The position numbers were made by a program, and so were the translations under genes. Shown in pieces: positions 9,511 to 16,698 of a DNA stretch of 64,000 nucleotides. Origin of the DNA: Pseudomonadota bacterium (lineage in GTDB: Bacteria; Pseudomonadota; Alphaproteobacteria; UBA828); assembly GCA_027624955.1 (NCBI GenBank), contig JAQBTG010000005.1, positions 51,149-115,148 of the forward strand, read 5' to 3'. Below the pieces are notes generated by a model. The model saw nothing but the letters and a program-made list of their open reading frames with translations. It was not told the origin of the DNA and did not search any database. The stretch's first letter is position 1, and every line of letters starts with the position of its first letter.

Positions 9511-11100
9511 TCACCGACCGGCCGCTTGCGGCGCGGCTTGGCGCTCGCCCGCCATCATCAGGCCAAGCATCTGTTCGTTGGCGTCACCTACCATCACCTC
9601 ACCGACGATTTCACCGTTAAACATCACCAAGATGCGGTCGGAAAGGGACATAATTTCGTCGAGCTCGACCGAAACCAGAAGCACCGCCTTGCCAGAATCG
9701 CGCATAGCGACCAAACGCCGGTGGATAAATTCAATCGCGCCGATATCGACGCCGCGCGTCGGCTGTCCCACGAGCAGGACATCTGGGTCGCGGTCCATTT
9801 CGCGGCCGAGCACAATTTTCTGCTGGTTGCCGCCGGAGAAGGCGCCGGTGCGCAGTCGTGGCAGCGGCGGGCGCACGTCATACTCCGTCATCTGCCGGCC
9901 GACATCGGCAACTACGGCAGCGTAATCCATCAAGATCTTGCCGTTGTACTTCCCATCCCGATGGTAGCCAAGAATGCCGGATTCGCAGGCTTCGAACGAT
10001 GTCACCAGGCCCATGCGCTGGCGATCTTCCGGCACGTGTCCGACGCCGGCCGCGCGCACATTGCGCGCGCCGCGCGCCGTGCTGCCGGAAATCTCTTCGC
10101 CCTTGATGCGAATGCGGCCCGATTTTGGCGGCAGAATGCCGGCGAGCGCCTCGAGCAGTTCTGATTGGCCGTTTCCGGCGACCCCGGCTATGCCGACAAT
10201 TTCACCTGCCCGCACCGAGAAGCTCACATTCTTGACGCGTGGTAGTCCGTTCCGGTCATTGACGTTCAACGCCTCGATTTCGAGCAGCGCTTCGCCCGGA
10301 TGCGCTTCGGCTTTTTCGACCTGCAAGAGGACGGTGCGACCGACCATCATCGCCGCTAGTTGCTCGCGCGTTGTTTCGGCGGTGTCCACCTGTGCGACCA
10401 CTTCGCCGCCGCGCATCACGGTCACCTCGTCGGTCAGCGCCATGATCTCGCGCAGCTTGTGGGTGATCAGGATGATCGTCTTGCCCTGCTCGCGCAGCGC
10501 CGCCAGGATGCGGAATAAATGATCGACCTCTTGCGGCGTGAGGACGCCGGTGGGCTCATCGAGAATGAGAATATCAGCGCCGCGGTAAAGCGCCTTCAGA
10601 ATTTCCACGCGTTGCTGAACGCCGACTGGAAGTTCGCCGACGATGGCGTCGGGATCGACTTCAAGATTGTAATCGCGCTCCAGGCGTTCCAATTCTCCGC
10701 GTGCCGCTGCCAGGCTAGGCGCCAGCAGGCGCCCAGTTTCCACGCCGAGCACGATGTTCTCCAACACGGTAAACGTGTCCACCAGCATAAAATGCTGATG
10801 CACCATACCGATGCCGCTGGCGATGGCATGCTCGGGGCCCTTGATATTTGTGCTTTGACCATTGACTAGAATCTCGCCGCTGTCGGCCCGGTAATAGCCG
10901 TAGACGATACTCATCAAGGTCGATTTTCCGGCACCATTTTCGCCTATGATGCCGTGGATGGTTCCGGGTGCAACACGTACAGAGACATTGGAGTTTGCGT
11001 GAACGGTACCGAACCATTTTTCGATGCCGATCAGCTCTAGCGCGGGCGGTGCGGCGCCGGAAGAAAGCGAGGCTCCTCGCCCATCTTCCGACGCCGTCAT
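9511..11100 (-). CDS. Double-NBD ABC ATPase of a nucleoside importer
   Basis: 529 aa with two ATP-binding domains in one chain, as in sugar/nucleoside importers of the NupO/YufO/RbsA type. Domain 1 has GENGAGKST, LPVGVQQRVEIL and ILDEPTGVLTP. Domain 2 has the relaxed Walker A GVAGNGQSELL (no Lys), FSGGNQQKIVLGRE and VGQPTRGVDIGA, so only the first site looks fully canonical, which is usual for this class. An AAGGA-like ribosome site precedes the ATG. It follows the binding-protein gene after a stem-loop. Confidence 0.94.
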   Translation of the reverse strand: MTASEDGRGASLSSGAAPPALELIGIEKWFGTVHANSNVSVRVAPGTIHGIIGENGAGKSTLMSIVYGYYRADSGEILVNGQSTNIKGPEHAIASGIGMVHQHFMLVDTFTVLENIVLGVETGRLLAPSLAAARGELERLERDYNLEVDPDAIVGELPVGVQQRVEILKALYRGADILILDEPTGVLTPQEVDHLFRILAALREQGKTIILITHKLREIMALTDEVTVMRGGEVVAQVDTAETTREQLAAMMVGRTVLLQVEKAEAHPGEALLEIEALNVNDRNGLPRVKNVSFSVRAGEIVGIAGVAGNGQSELLEALAGILPPKSGRIRIKGEEISGSTARGARNVRAAGVGHVPEDRQRMGLVTSFEACESGILGYHRDGKYNGKILMDYAAVVADVGRQMTEYDVRPPLPRLRTGAFSGGNQQKIVLGREMDRDPDVLLVGQPTRGVDIGAIEFIHRRLVAMRDSGKAVLLVSVELDEIMSLSDRILVMFNGEIVGEVMVGDANEQMLGLMMAGERQAAPQAAGR

Positions 11101-11131
11101 GGCTTATTCCTTATCTCTTTCCGTCCGCCTG

Positions 11132-11168
11132 GAAGCGCCGCCGTCCGTGTTCAGGTATGCGGCGCTTC
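11132..11168 (-). promoter_or_regulatory. Intercistronic stem-loop after the binding-protein gene
   Basis: Perfect 10-bp inverted repeat: GAAGCGCCGC at 11132-11141 and GCGGCGCTTC at 11159-11168, with a 17-nt loop, starting 3 nt beyond the stop codon of the BMP protein. No T-tract follows in the transcribed direction, so it is probably not a full terminator. By analogy with binding-protein transporter operons, such a structure protects the upstream mRNA and keeps binding protein in excess over membrane components. The arms are seen directly; the role is inferred. Confidence 0.7.
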
Positions 11169-11171
11169 GGC

Positions 11172-12170
11172 CTATTGCGACATATAATCCGTTACCATGA
11201 TCTTGCCGCCGATGATGTCCTGACGGGCCGCCTCGATTTTCATTTCCATGTCGGACGAAACCAAACCGCGGTTATGTTCATCGAGCGCAAATCCGACACC
11301 ATCCTCGGCCAGGCCGAGAACTTTGAATCCACCCTGCCATGTGCCGTTCTTGGCTGACATGAAAGCGTCATAAACGGCGACATCCACGCGCTTGACCATC
11401 GAGGTCAGCATGGTGCCCGGATGAATATAGTTTTGGTTGCTGTCGACACCGATGGCGAGTTTGCCGGCATCCTTGGCTGCTTGATAGACACCGACGCCAG
11501 TGCCGCCTGCCGCCGCGTAAACCACATCCGCGCCACGATCGAACTGGCTGCGCGCCAACTCGCCGCCTTTGGTCGGATCATTCCATGCCGACGGCGTCGA
11601 GCCGGTCATGTTCTGATAGACCTCGATATCGGCATTCACATATTTCGCGCCTTCGACGTAGCCCAGCGCGAATTTGCGGATCAACGGGATGTCCATACCG
11701 CCGATGAAGCCCACCTTGCCGGTCTTCGAGGCCAGTGCCGCCGCCATGCCAACCAGGAACGAGCCCTCATGCTCTTTGAAAATTACGGACTGCACGTTGG
11801 GCAAATCCACAACCATGTCGATGAGGGTGAATTTGGTATCGGGAAATTCCTTCGCCACGATTTCCACTGCTGCCGCCTGGGCAAAACCCATGGCTATGAT
11901 GACAGTTGCGCCGCGCCGCGCCATGTTGCGCATCGCCTGTTCGCGCTGCGAGGGATTTGTAACTTCATATTCGCGGTATTCGATGCCGCTTTCGCTTTTG
12001 AATTTTTCGGCGCCGTTATAAGCGGCTTCATTAAAGGATTTGTCGAATTTTCCGCCCATGTCGAAGACGATGGCCGGCGAGAAATCCTCGGCCGTGACGG
12101 CGCCCGAGCCAAAGGTGCCGGCAATCGCCAGGGCAAGCGCAGCAAGCGCGCCAATAAATAATTTTTTCAT
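11172..12170 (-). CDS. BMP-family nucleoside-binding protein
   Basis: 332-aa periplasmic substrate-binding protein of the Bmp/PnrA (Med) family. A type I signal peptide covers residues ~1-27 (MKK, hydrophobic core, cleavage near VTA-ED), with no lipobox cysteine, so it is soluble. FDMGGKFDKSFNEAAYNGA, GFIGGMDIPLI, YAAAGGTGVGVYQAAK and GVDSNQNY are family hallmarks; members with known ligands bind purine or other nucleosides. A strong GGGAGG ribosome site lies 8-9 nt before the ATG. First gene of the ten-gene nucleoside operon. Confidence 0.93.
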   Translation of the reverse strand: MKKLFIGALAALALAIAGTFGSGAVTAEDFSPAIVFDMGGKFDKSFNEAAYNGAEKFKSESGIEYREYEVTNPSQREQAMRNMARRGATVIIAMGFAQAAAVEIVAKEFPDTKFTLIDMVVDLPNVQSVIFKEHEGSFLVGMAAALASKTGKVGFIGGMDIPLIRKFALGYVEGAKYVNADIEVYQNMTGSTPSAWNDPTKGGELARSQFDRGADVVYAAAGGTGVGVYQAAKDAGKLAIGVDSNQNYIHPGTMLTSMVKRVDVAVYDAFMSAKNGTWQGGFKVLGLAEDGVGFALDEHNRGLVSSDMEMKIEAARQDIIGGKIMVTDYMSQ

Positions 12171-12312
12171 ATTTCATACCTCCCAGTGTGATCTAATTTT
12201 TTCATCTGTTTAGGCCGACAGGTTAGTGGACACAATGTACTCCCCGCCAGAGATAATTTCCTAATTAAAGCCGCGCAGCAGCATGGCGGGGCGGCGTTGC
12301 AGCCAGTATTCC

Positions 12313-12346
12313 GGCATATGACGGCGTGATTCGTCGATCATATGCC
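12313..12346. promoter_or_regulatory. Spaced inverted repeat, possible operator
   Basis: GGCATATGA at 12313-12321 and its exact reverse complement TCATATGCC at 12338-12346, centres 25 bp apart. Each arm also contains the self-complementary CATATG. It is placed 143-176 bp upstream of the nucleoside operon start. Such a spacing could hold two half-sites for a dimeric repressor, but the regulator is unknown and a chance occurrence cannot be excluded. Confidence 0.35.
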
Positions 12347-12383
12347 CGAATAGGCCTGGCGCGACGGGCCTGAGCGGTTGGGA

Positions 12384-12400
12384 GCGCCACCCTGTGGCGC
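12384..12400. repeat. Short perfect hairpin
   Basis: GCGCCAC (12384-12390) and GTGGCGC (12394-12400) separated by three bases form a stable 7-bp stem. No T-run follows on either side, so it is not an obvious terminator. It lies in the divergent regulatory region and could be an operator or RNA hairpin. Confidence 0.4.
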
Positions 12401-12430
12401 CAGGGCGTCCAGCATTATTTCGCTCTGTGG

Positions 12431-12460
12431 TTACGGGATGCACCCTCATCGTTATACAAT
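12431..12460 (+). promoter_or_regulatory. Candidate promoter for the LLM-class flavin gene
   Basis: TTACGG at 12431 and TACAAT at 12455 are separated by 18 bp, giving a weak -35 and a fair -10 for a housekeeping sigma factor. The flavin-enzyme ATG follows 27 bp after the -10. Match by eye only. Confidence 0.3.
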
Positions 12461-12486
12461 CCATCGACACGGAAAAGGGAAACGTC

Positions 12487-13527
12487 ATGCGGCTTGGTTT
12501 GTTTCAGGGTTATTCAGGGCCCAAATTCTCTGTCGATATCGATGCGGTGCTTGAGGCCGAAAGGCTTGGCTTCGATTCGGTTTGGACATCGGAGGCCTAT
12601 GGGTCCGATGCCGTTACGCCGGCGGCGTGGATCCTGGCGCGCACCACGCGCATCAATGTCGGCACCGGCATCATCCAGATGCCGGCACGCACCCCGGCCT
12701 GTGCGGCGATGACGGCGCTCACCCTGCAGGCACTCTCAGGCGGGCGTTTTATTCTCGGCATCGGCCCCTCAGGGCCGCAGGTGATCGAAGGCTGGCACGG
12801 CGTCGCCTATGGCCGCCCGCTCACCCGGACGCGGGAATATATATCCATCATCCGTCAGATCTTCGCTCGCGAGGCGCCCGTTACCCATGAAGGCTTTCAC
12901 TATCAACTGCCCTATACCGGCCCTGGCGCGAGCGGATTGGGCAAGCCGCTCAAAAGCATTCTGCACGGCGATCCGAGTCTGAAAATCTTCACTGCCGCCG
13001 TAACGCCTGCCGGCATCCGCACCGCTGCCGAAATCGCCGACGGCATGTTTCCGATCTTCATGTCGCCTGAGCGCTATGATGTGTTTCAAGGCGATGTCGA
13101 AGCCGGATTCGCCAAGGCCGGCGGCGGCAAGGGCCTCAGCAATTTCGAAATCTCGCCAATCGTGCCGCTCTCCATGGGCGACGATATCGAAGCCTGCCGC
13201 CAGCCGATCCGGCGCTATCTCGCGCTCTACATCGGCGGCATGGGGGCGCCGGGCAAGAATTTTTACAATGATTACGCCAAACGATTGGGCTACGAAGAAG
13301 CAGCACAAAAAATTCAGATGCTGTATCTGACCGGCAAGAAAGCCGAAGCCGAAGCCGAGGTGCCCGAAGCGCTGATCGACGCCATCGCCCTTGTCGGCCC
13401 GCCCGGGCGAATTAGGGAACGCTTGTCGGTGTGGAAAGACGCCGCCAAGGAGGGCAAGGTTTCGTCGCTCCTTTTGAGCGGCGGCTCGACAGACTCCTTG
13501 CGCTTCGTCGCCGAGGAAGTCCTATAG
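12487..13527 (+). CDS. LLM-class flavin-dependent oxidoreductase
   Basis: 346 aa with the bacterial luciferase-like fold: the start [42 protein letters not shown] and [13 protein letters not shown] are typical of FMN- or F420-using members of the family (monooxygenases or methylene-H4MPT-reductase-like proteins). An AAGGGA ribosome site sits before the ATG at 12487. It is a single gene, divergent from the nucleoside operon and not clearly linked to it. Cofactor and substrate cannot be told from the sequence. Confidence 0.85.
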   Translation: MRLGLFQGYSGPKFSVDIDAVLEAERLGFDSVWTSEAYGSDAVTPAAWILARTTRINVGTGIIQMPARTPACAAMTALTLQALSGGRFILGIGPSGPQVIEGWHGVAYGRPLTRTREYISIIRQIFAREAPVTHEGFHYQLPYTGPGASGLGKPLKSILHGDPSLKIFTAAVTPAGIRTAAEIADGMFPIFMSPERYDVFQGDVEAGFAKAGGGKGLSNFEISPIVPLSMGDDIEACRQPIRRYLALYIGGMGAPGKNFYNDYAKRLGYEEAAQKIQMLYLTGKKAEAEAEVPEALIDAIALVGPPGRIRERLSVWKDAAKEGKVSSLLLSGGSTDSLRFVAEEVL

Positions 13528-13665
13528 CCCCCGAGCGCGCGGGAATTCATTCGCGATGGTTTGTTACAATCCGCCACGCGACGGCAATATTGGCTCGAGC
13601 GCCATAATTTGATGAATTGGCACACTCCTGCCGAAGCTGGGTGAATATTTTTCTGGACAGAGTTA

Positions 13666-13696
13666 TTGACCGTTGAAATCGTTGCTTCATCCTAAT
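13666..13696 (+). promoter_or_regulatory. Candidate promoter for aspartate dehydrogenase
   Basis: TTGACC at 13666 is a good -35 element. The best -10-like sequence is the ATCCTAAT region at 13689-13696, 17-19 bp downstream. Position upstream of the start at 13729 is right, but the -10 match is poor. Confidence 0.3.
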
Positions 13697-13728
13697 CCCT
13701 ATTCGCTAGAGATTACGGAGAACGGATA

Positions 13729-14529
13729 ATGCAAACCGTTATCATTGGGCTGGGCGCTATTGGACGCATGATCGTCGATGGGCTGGCGGATAATGAGTCT
13801 CCTGTTCGACTTGCCGGGGTCCTGGTCCGCCCGCAGCGCGCCGCCGAAGCGCGCGAGGAATTGCCGCCGCATGTGGCGGTCTTCACCTCAGCCGAAGAAG
13901 TCGTCGCCGCGCGGCCCGATATGGTGGTGGAGTGCGCCGGACAGGCGGCGCTTAGGCAGTACGGCGAAACGGTGCTTGGCGCTGGCCTCGATCTGATGGT
14001 GGTCGCCACCGGCGCGCTGGCCGAGAGCGACTATCGCGCGCGCTTGATGGCAGCGGCGGAGAAAGGCGATGCGCGCTTGCACGTGCCCGCCGGGGCCACG
14101 GCCGGGTTGGACGGCTTGGGCGCGCTCCGCGCCGGCGGTTTGGAGAATGTCATCTATGTATCTACCAAGCCGAGCCACGCTTGGAAGGGGACTCCGGCCG
14201 AACAAAATTTCGATCTTGATGCACTGACTGAACAAACAGTAATTTTTGAAGGCCGCGCCGAAGCCGCGGCGCTCGATTATCCGCAAAATGCCAACCTCGC
14301 CGCCACCATCGCCATGGCCGGCGCCGGCTTTGATAACACCATCGTGCGCTTGGTGGCGGACCCGGACGCCAGCATCAATTGTGGGCGCATCGAGGCACAA
14401 GGTAAGTTCGGCCATATGATCATGGAAATGCGCGGCCAGCCGATGGCGAGTAATCCCAAGACCTCGGCCGTCACCGCGCTCAGCCTGATCTATGCCCTCA
14501 AAAAAGAGACCAGCCGCTTCGTTATCTAG
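13729..14529 (+). CDS. nadX: L-aspartate dehydrogenase
   Basis: 266 aa. NAD(P)-dependent oxidation of L-aspartate to iminoaspartate (or the reverse), a route into NAD biosynthesis in place of NadB, or aspartate turnover. The N-terminal Rossmann motif VIIGLGAIGRMI, VVECAGQAALRQY, VPAGATAGLDGLGA and the C-terminal YPQNANLAATIAMAG segment match the AspDH family closely. A GGAG ribosome site precedes the ATG. No nadA or nadC is adjacent, so the pathway role is open; single-gene transcript likely. Confidence 0.88.
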   Translation: MQTVIIGLGAIGRMIVDGLADNESPVRLAGVLVRPQRAAEAREELPPHVAVFTSAEEVVAARPDMVVECAGQAALRQYGETVLGAGLDLMVVATGALAESDYRARLMAAAEKGDARLHVPAGATAGLDGLGALRAGGLENVIYVSTKPSHAWKGTPAEQNFDLDALTEQTVIFEGRAEAAALDYPQNANLAATIAMAGAGFDNTIVRLVADPDASINCGRIEAQGKFGHMIMEMRGQPMASNPKTSAVTALSLIYALKKETSRFVI

Positions 14530-14617
14530 TGCGGGCCCGCCTGTTGGGTAGTCCGCTGGCGTTGGCATCTGGCACGACCATGCCCATATTCGATACGACG
14601 CTATAACGGGAGCTGCC

Positions 14618-15187
14618 ATGCTCAAATTGCCCGCAGTCGGCGCGCTGTTCGCCGCGCGTGACGGAAATTCACTGGCTGCCCAGGCGCGCGGCGCCGACCG
14701 CTTGCTCGGCGCGGCACTCGTCGCTGCCGCCGGTCTTCTCCTGGCTGGCTGGCTTGTGCCGATCATGACGGTGCGCCGCCTGATCTTCTTCGAGGACCGA
14801 GTCTCCGTGATTCAGGCCCTGGAGGCGCTGCTAGAACAGCGGCAGTTCCTGCTGTTCTTCACGGTTTTGATATTTTCCATGCTCTTACCGCTCGCCAAGT
14901 TATTCTTCGCTTTACGCATCTGGCGCGGCCACGACGTGCGCAGCGAACGGTTTCTCATCAACCTCACCCGGGCGGAGGTTTTGGGGCGCTGGTCGATGCT
15001 CGACGTGTTCCTCATGGCGCTTGCTGTGGCGGCGGTCAATCTCAGCCTGATTGCTGATGTCCATCTGCATTGGGGGCTTTATGCGCTTTCAGGCGGCGTG
15101 CTGCTTTCCCTAGTGGCGACCACGCGGATGTCGGCCATGGCGGCAAAGATCCGCCGCAGCGTGGCGGCAGAATTAGACGCGACCTGA
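14618..15187 (+). CDS. PqiA-like inner-membrane protein (single PqiA domain)
   Basis: 189 aa with four hydrophobic segments (about residues 30-50, 78-100, 125-150, 150-170). The block LPLAKLFFALRIW followed by EVLGRWSMLDVFLMALAV, and WLVPIMTV near the first membrane segment, are the signature of the paraquat-inducible protein A domain. E. coli PqiA has two such domains and works with MCE proteins PqiB/PqiC in envelope lipid traffic; here there is one domain and no MCE gene nearby. Function is therefore only family-level. Its 3' end nearly meets the convergent deacetylase gene. Confidence 0.8.
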   Translation: MLKLPAVGALFAARDGNSLAAQARGADRLLGAALVAAAGLLLAGWLVPIMTVRRLIFFEDRVSVIQALEALLEQRQFLLFFTVLIFSMLLPLAKLFFALRIWRGHDVRSERFLINLTRAEVLGRWSMLDVFLMALAVAAVNLSLIADVHLHWGLYALSGGVLLSLVATTRMSAMAAKIRRSVAAELDAT

Positions 15188-15190
15188 CGC

Positions 15191-16111
15191 TCACGCCTGG
15201 TAGGGGTGCGTTTTCCGCCAATGGGCAGCGACGTCAGCGCCGGTGCAAAACCACACATCGCCCTTGCTCTGCATATGGTCCAACAGCTTGATCAAGCCGA
15301 CGGCGCGCGCTGGTCGTCCGATCAGGCGGTCGTGTAGGCCAATTGAGAGCAGGCCTGGGCGGTCCTCGCCTTCCTCATACATCAGGTCGAACGCGTCGCG
15401 CATATATTGATAAAAATCGTCCGATTGGGCGAAGCCGTTCGACTGGTCGCAGCGATTGTCATTGGTTTCGTATGAATAGGGGATCACCAGATGCGGCATG
15501 CCGCCGACCGTGGTCCAATAGGGCAATTCGTCGTTCAGCGCGTCGCGGTCATAGTGAAAGCCGCCATGTTCGATTAGGAGACGGCGCGTATTGGGGCCTG
15601 GCCGCCCGGTCATCCAGCCGATCGGTTTGACGCCGGCCACTTTTTGAATGAGCGCGGCAGCCTGATGGATATGCGCGCGCTCCTCCGCCTCTGCAATAAA
15701 ATGATAGTCAATCCAGCGCAGGCCATGGCTGACGATCTCATGGCCGCCTTCGACGAAAGCACGCGTCGCTTCGGGGTTGCGTTCGAGAGCTGTGGCAACG
15801 CCGAGGATGCTCATCTTCACGTCGAATTTCTTGAAGATGCGCAGCACCCGCCACACCCCAACCCGCGAGCCATATTCAAAGGCTGATTCGGCTAGCGGAT
15901 TGCGTTTGCCGGGCACCGGCGGAAAGCCGATGTCGTTGAGCATGCCTTCTGAGGCATCGTCACCGTCGAGGATATTGGCCTCGCCGCCGCATTCGTAGTT
16001 GAGATTGAAATTAACGGCGACGCGCGCGCCGCCCGGCCATTGGGCATGCGGTGGGTTGGCGCCGTAGCCGATATAGTCCCGCGGCCAATCCTCATCCGTC
16101 GCACTAGTCAT
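15191..16111 (-). CDS. PuuE-type polysaccharide deacetylase / allantoinase-like hydrolase
   Basis: 306 aa with the NodB/polysaccharide-deacetylase fold in the PuuE subgroup: ARVAVNFNLNYECGGE at the N-terminus, GHEIVSHGLRWIDY with the zinc-type His, GWMTGRPGPNTRRLL, and GLHDRLIGRP at the C-terminus. Known relatives are the cofactor-independent allantoinases of purine catabolism and related amidohydrolases. No other ureide-pathway gene (uraH, alc, uricase) is adjacent, so allantoin as substrate is a family guess. Converges on the PqiA-like gene with a 3-nt gap. Confidence 0.82.
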   Translation of the reverse strand: MTSATDEDWPRDYIGYGANPPHAQWPGGARVAVNFNLNYECGGEANILDGDDASEGMLNDIGFPPVPGKRNPLAESAFEYGSRVGVWRVLRIFKKFDVKMSILGVATALERNPEATRAFVEGGHEIVSHGLRWIDYHFIAEAEERAHIHQAAALIQKVAGVKPIGWMTGRPGPNTRRLLIEHGGFHYDRDALNDELPYWTTVGGMPHLVIPYSYETNDNRCDQSNGFAQSDDFYQYMRDAFDLMYEEGEDRPGLLSIGLHDRLIGRPARAVGLIKLLDHMQSKGDVWFCTGADVAAHWRKTHPYQA

Positions 16112-16289
16112 CGCCGTCTCCCATTTGTTATGACGCCCCTCGGGCCTGTTGATTTTAACAGAACGTTACCCGGTTTGACGATGCACCGGGAAACGAGTCT
16201 GGGTGCGTTGTTGCGTCCGCACCGGGCTGGACAAGCGATCCCCCGCGAGAACTAATATGGCCTATTCGTTGATGAAGGGAGCAACTGAC

Positions 16290-16691
16290 ATGAGCGATGA
16301 AAACTTGGCCGGCGGCTGCTTGTGCGGAGCGGTGCGCTATGAAATAGAAGGTCCGGGTGAGGGCGTTTCGCACTGCCATTGCGAGATGTGCCGCAAGGCC
16401 TCAGGAGCTGCCTTCGTCACCTGGCTCGGCGTAGCGCACGATAAATTCCGCTATACCCAGGGCATACCGGCAAGCCACCGTTCTTCCGAAACCGCAAGCC
16501 GGAGCTTCTGCGCCGCCTGTGGCAGCCAATTGCAATTCGAATATCACGGAACGCATGACCATACCCATGTGTCGGTCGGCAGCCTCGACCAGCCCGGTCG
16601 AGTTACGCCGGCGCGTCATATCTGGGTGCACAGCAGGATTCCCTGGGCCAATTATGCCGACGGCTTGCCGGAGTTCTCCCGCGAAACTTAG
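16290..16691 (+). CDS. GFA family zinc protein (CENP-V/GFA fold)
   Basis: 133 aa. Cysteine motifs in order: GGCLCGAVRYE, HCHCEMCRKASGAAF and FCAACGSQL, the full zinc-ligand set of the glutathione-dependent formaldehyde-activating/CENP-V family. The start at 16290 is set by a GAAGGGA ribosome site 9 nt upstream; earlier in-frame ATGs lack one. Most members have no proven activity, and the original formaldehyde-glutathione role should not be assumed. Converges with polA, 7 nt apart. Confidence 0.88.
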   Translation: MSDENLAGGCLCGAVRYEIEGPGEGVSHCHCEMCRKASGAAFVTWLGVAHDKFRYTQGIPASHRSSETASRSFCAACGSQLQFEYHGTHDHTHVSVGSLDQPGRVTPARHIWVHSRIPWANYADGLPEFSRET

Positions 16692-16698
16692 AACCGCC

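Larger units (their letters stand above)
12171..12486. other. Divergent intergenic region with two dyads
   Basis: A 316-bp gap between the nucleoside operon (leftward) and the LLM-class flavin gene (rightward); it must contain the operon promoter. It holds a spaced perfect dyad (12313-12346), a tight hairpin (12384-12400) and a weak rightward promoter candidate. A 75-codon leftward frame across 12261-12488 has no recognisable product. No transcription-factor gene is adjacent. Confidence 0.5.

Noticed and set aside
12261..12488. 75-codon minus-strand frame in the divergent spacer
   Set aside because: No ribosome site or recognisable product; its start overlaps the opposite gene's start. A gene remnant cannot be excluded but is not supported.
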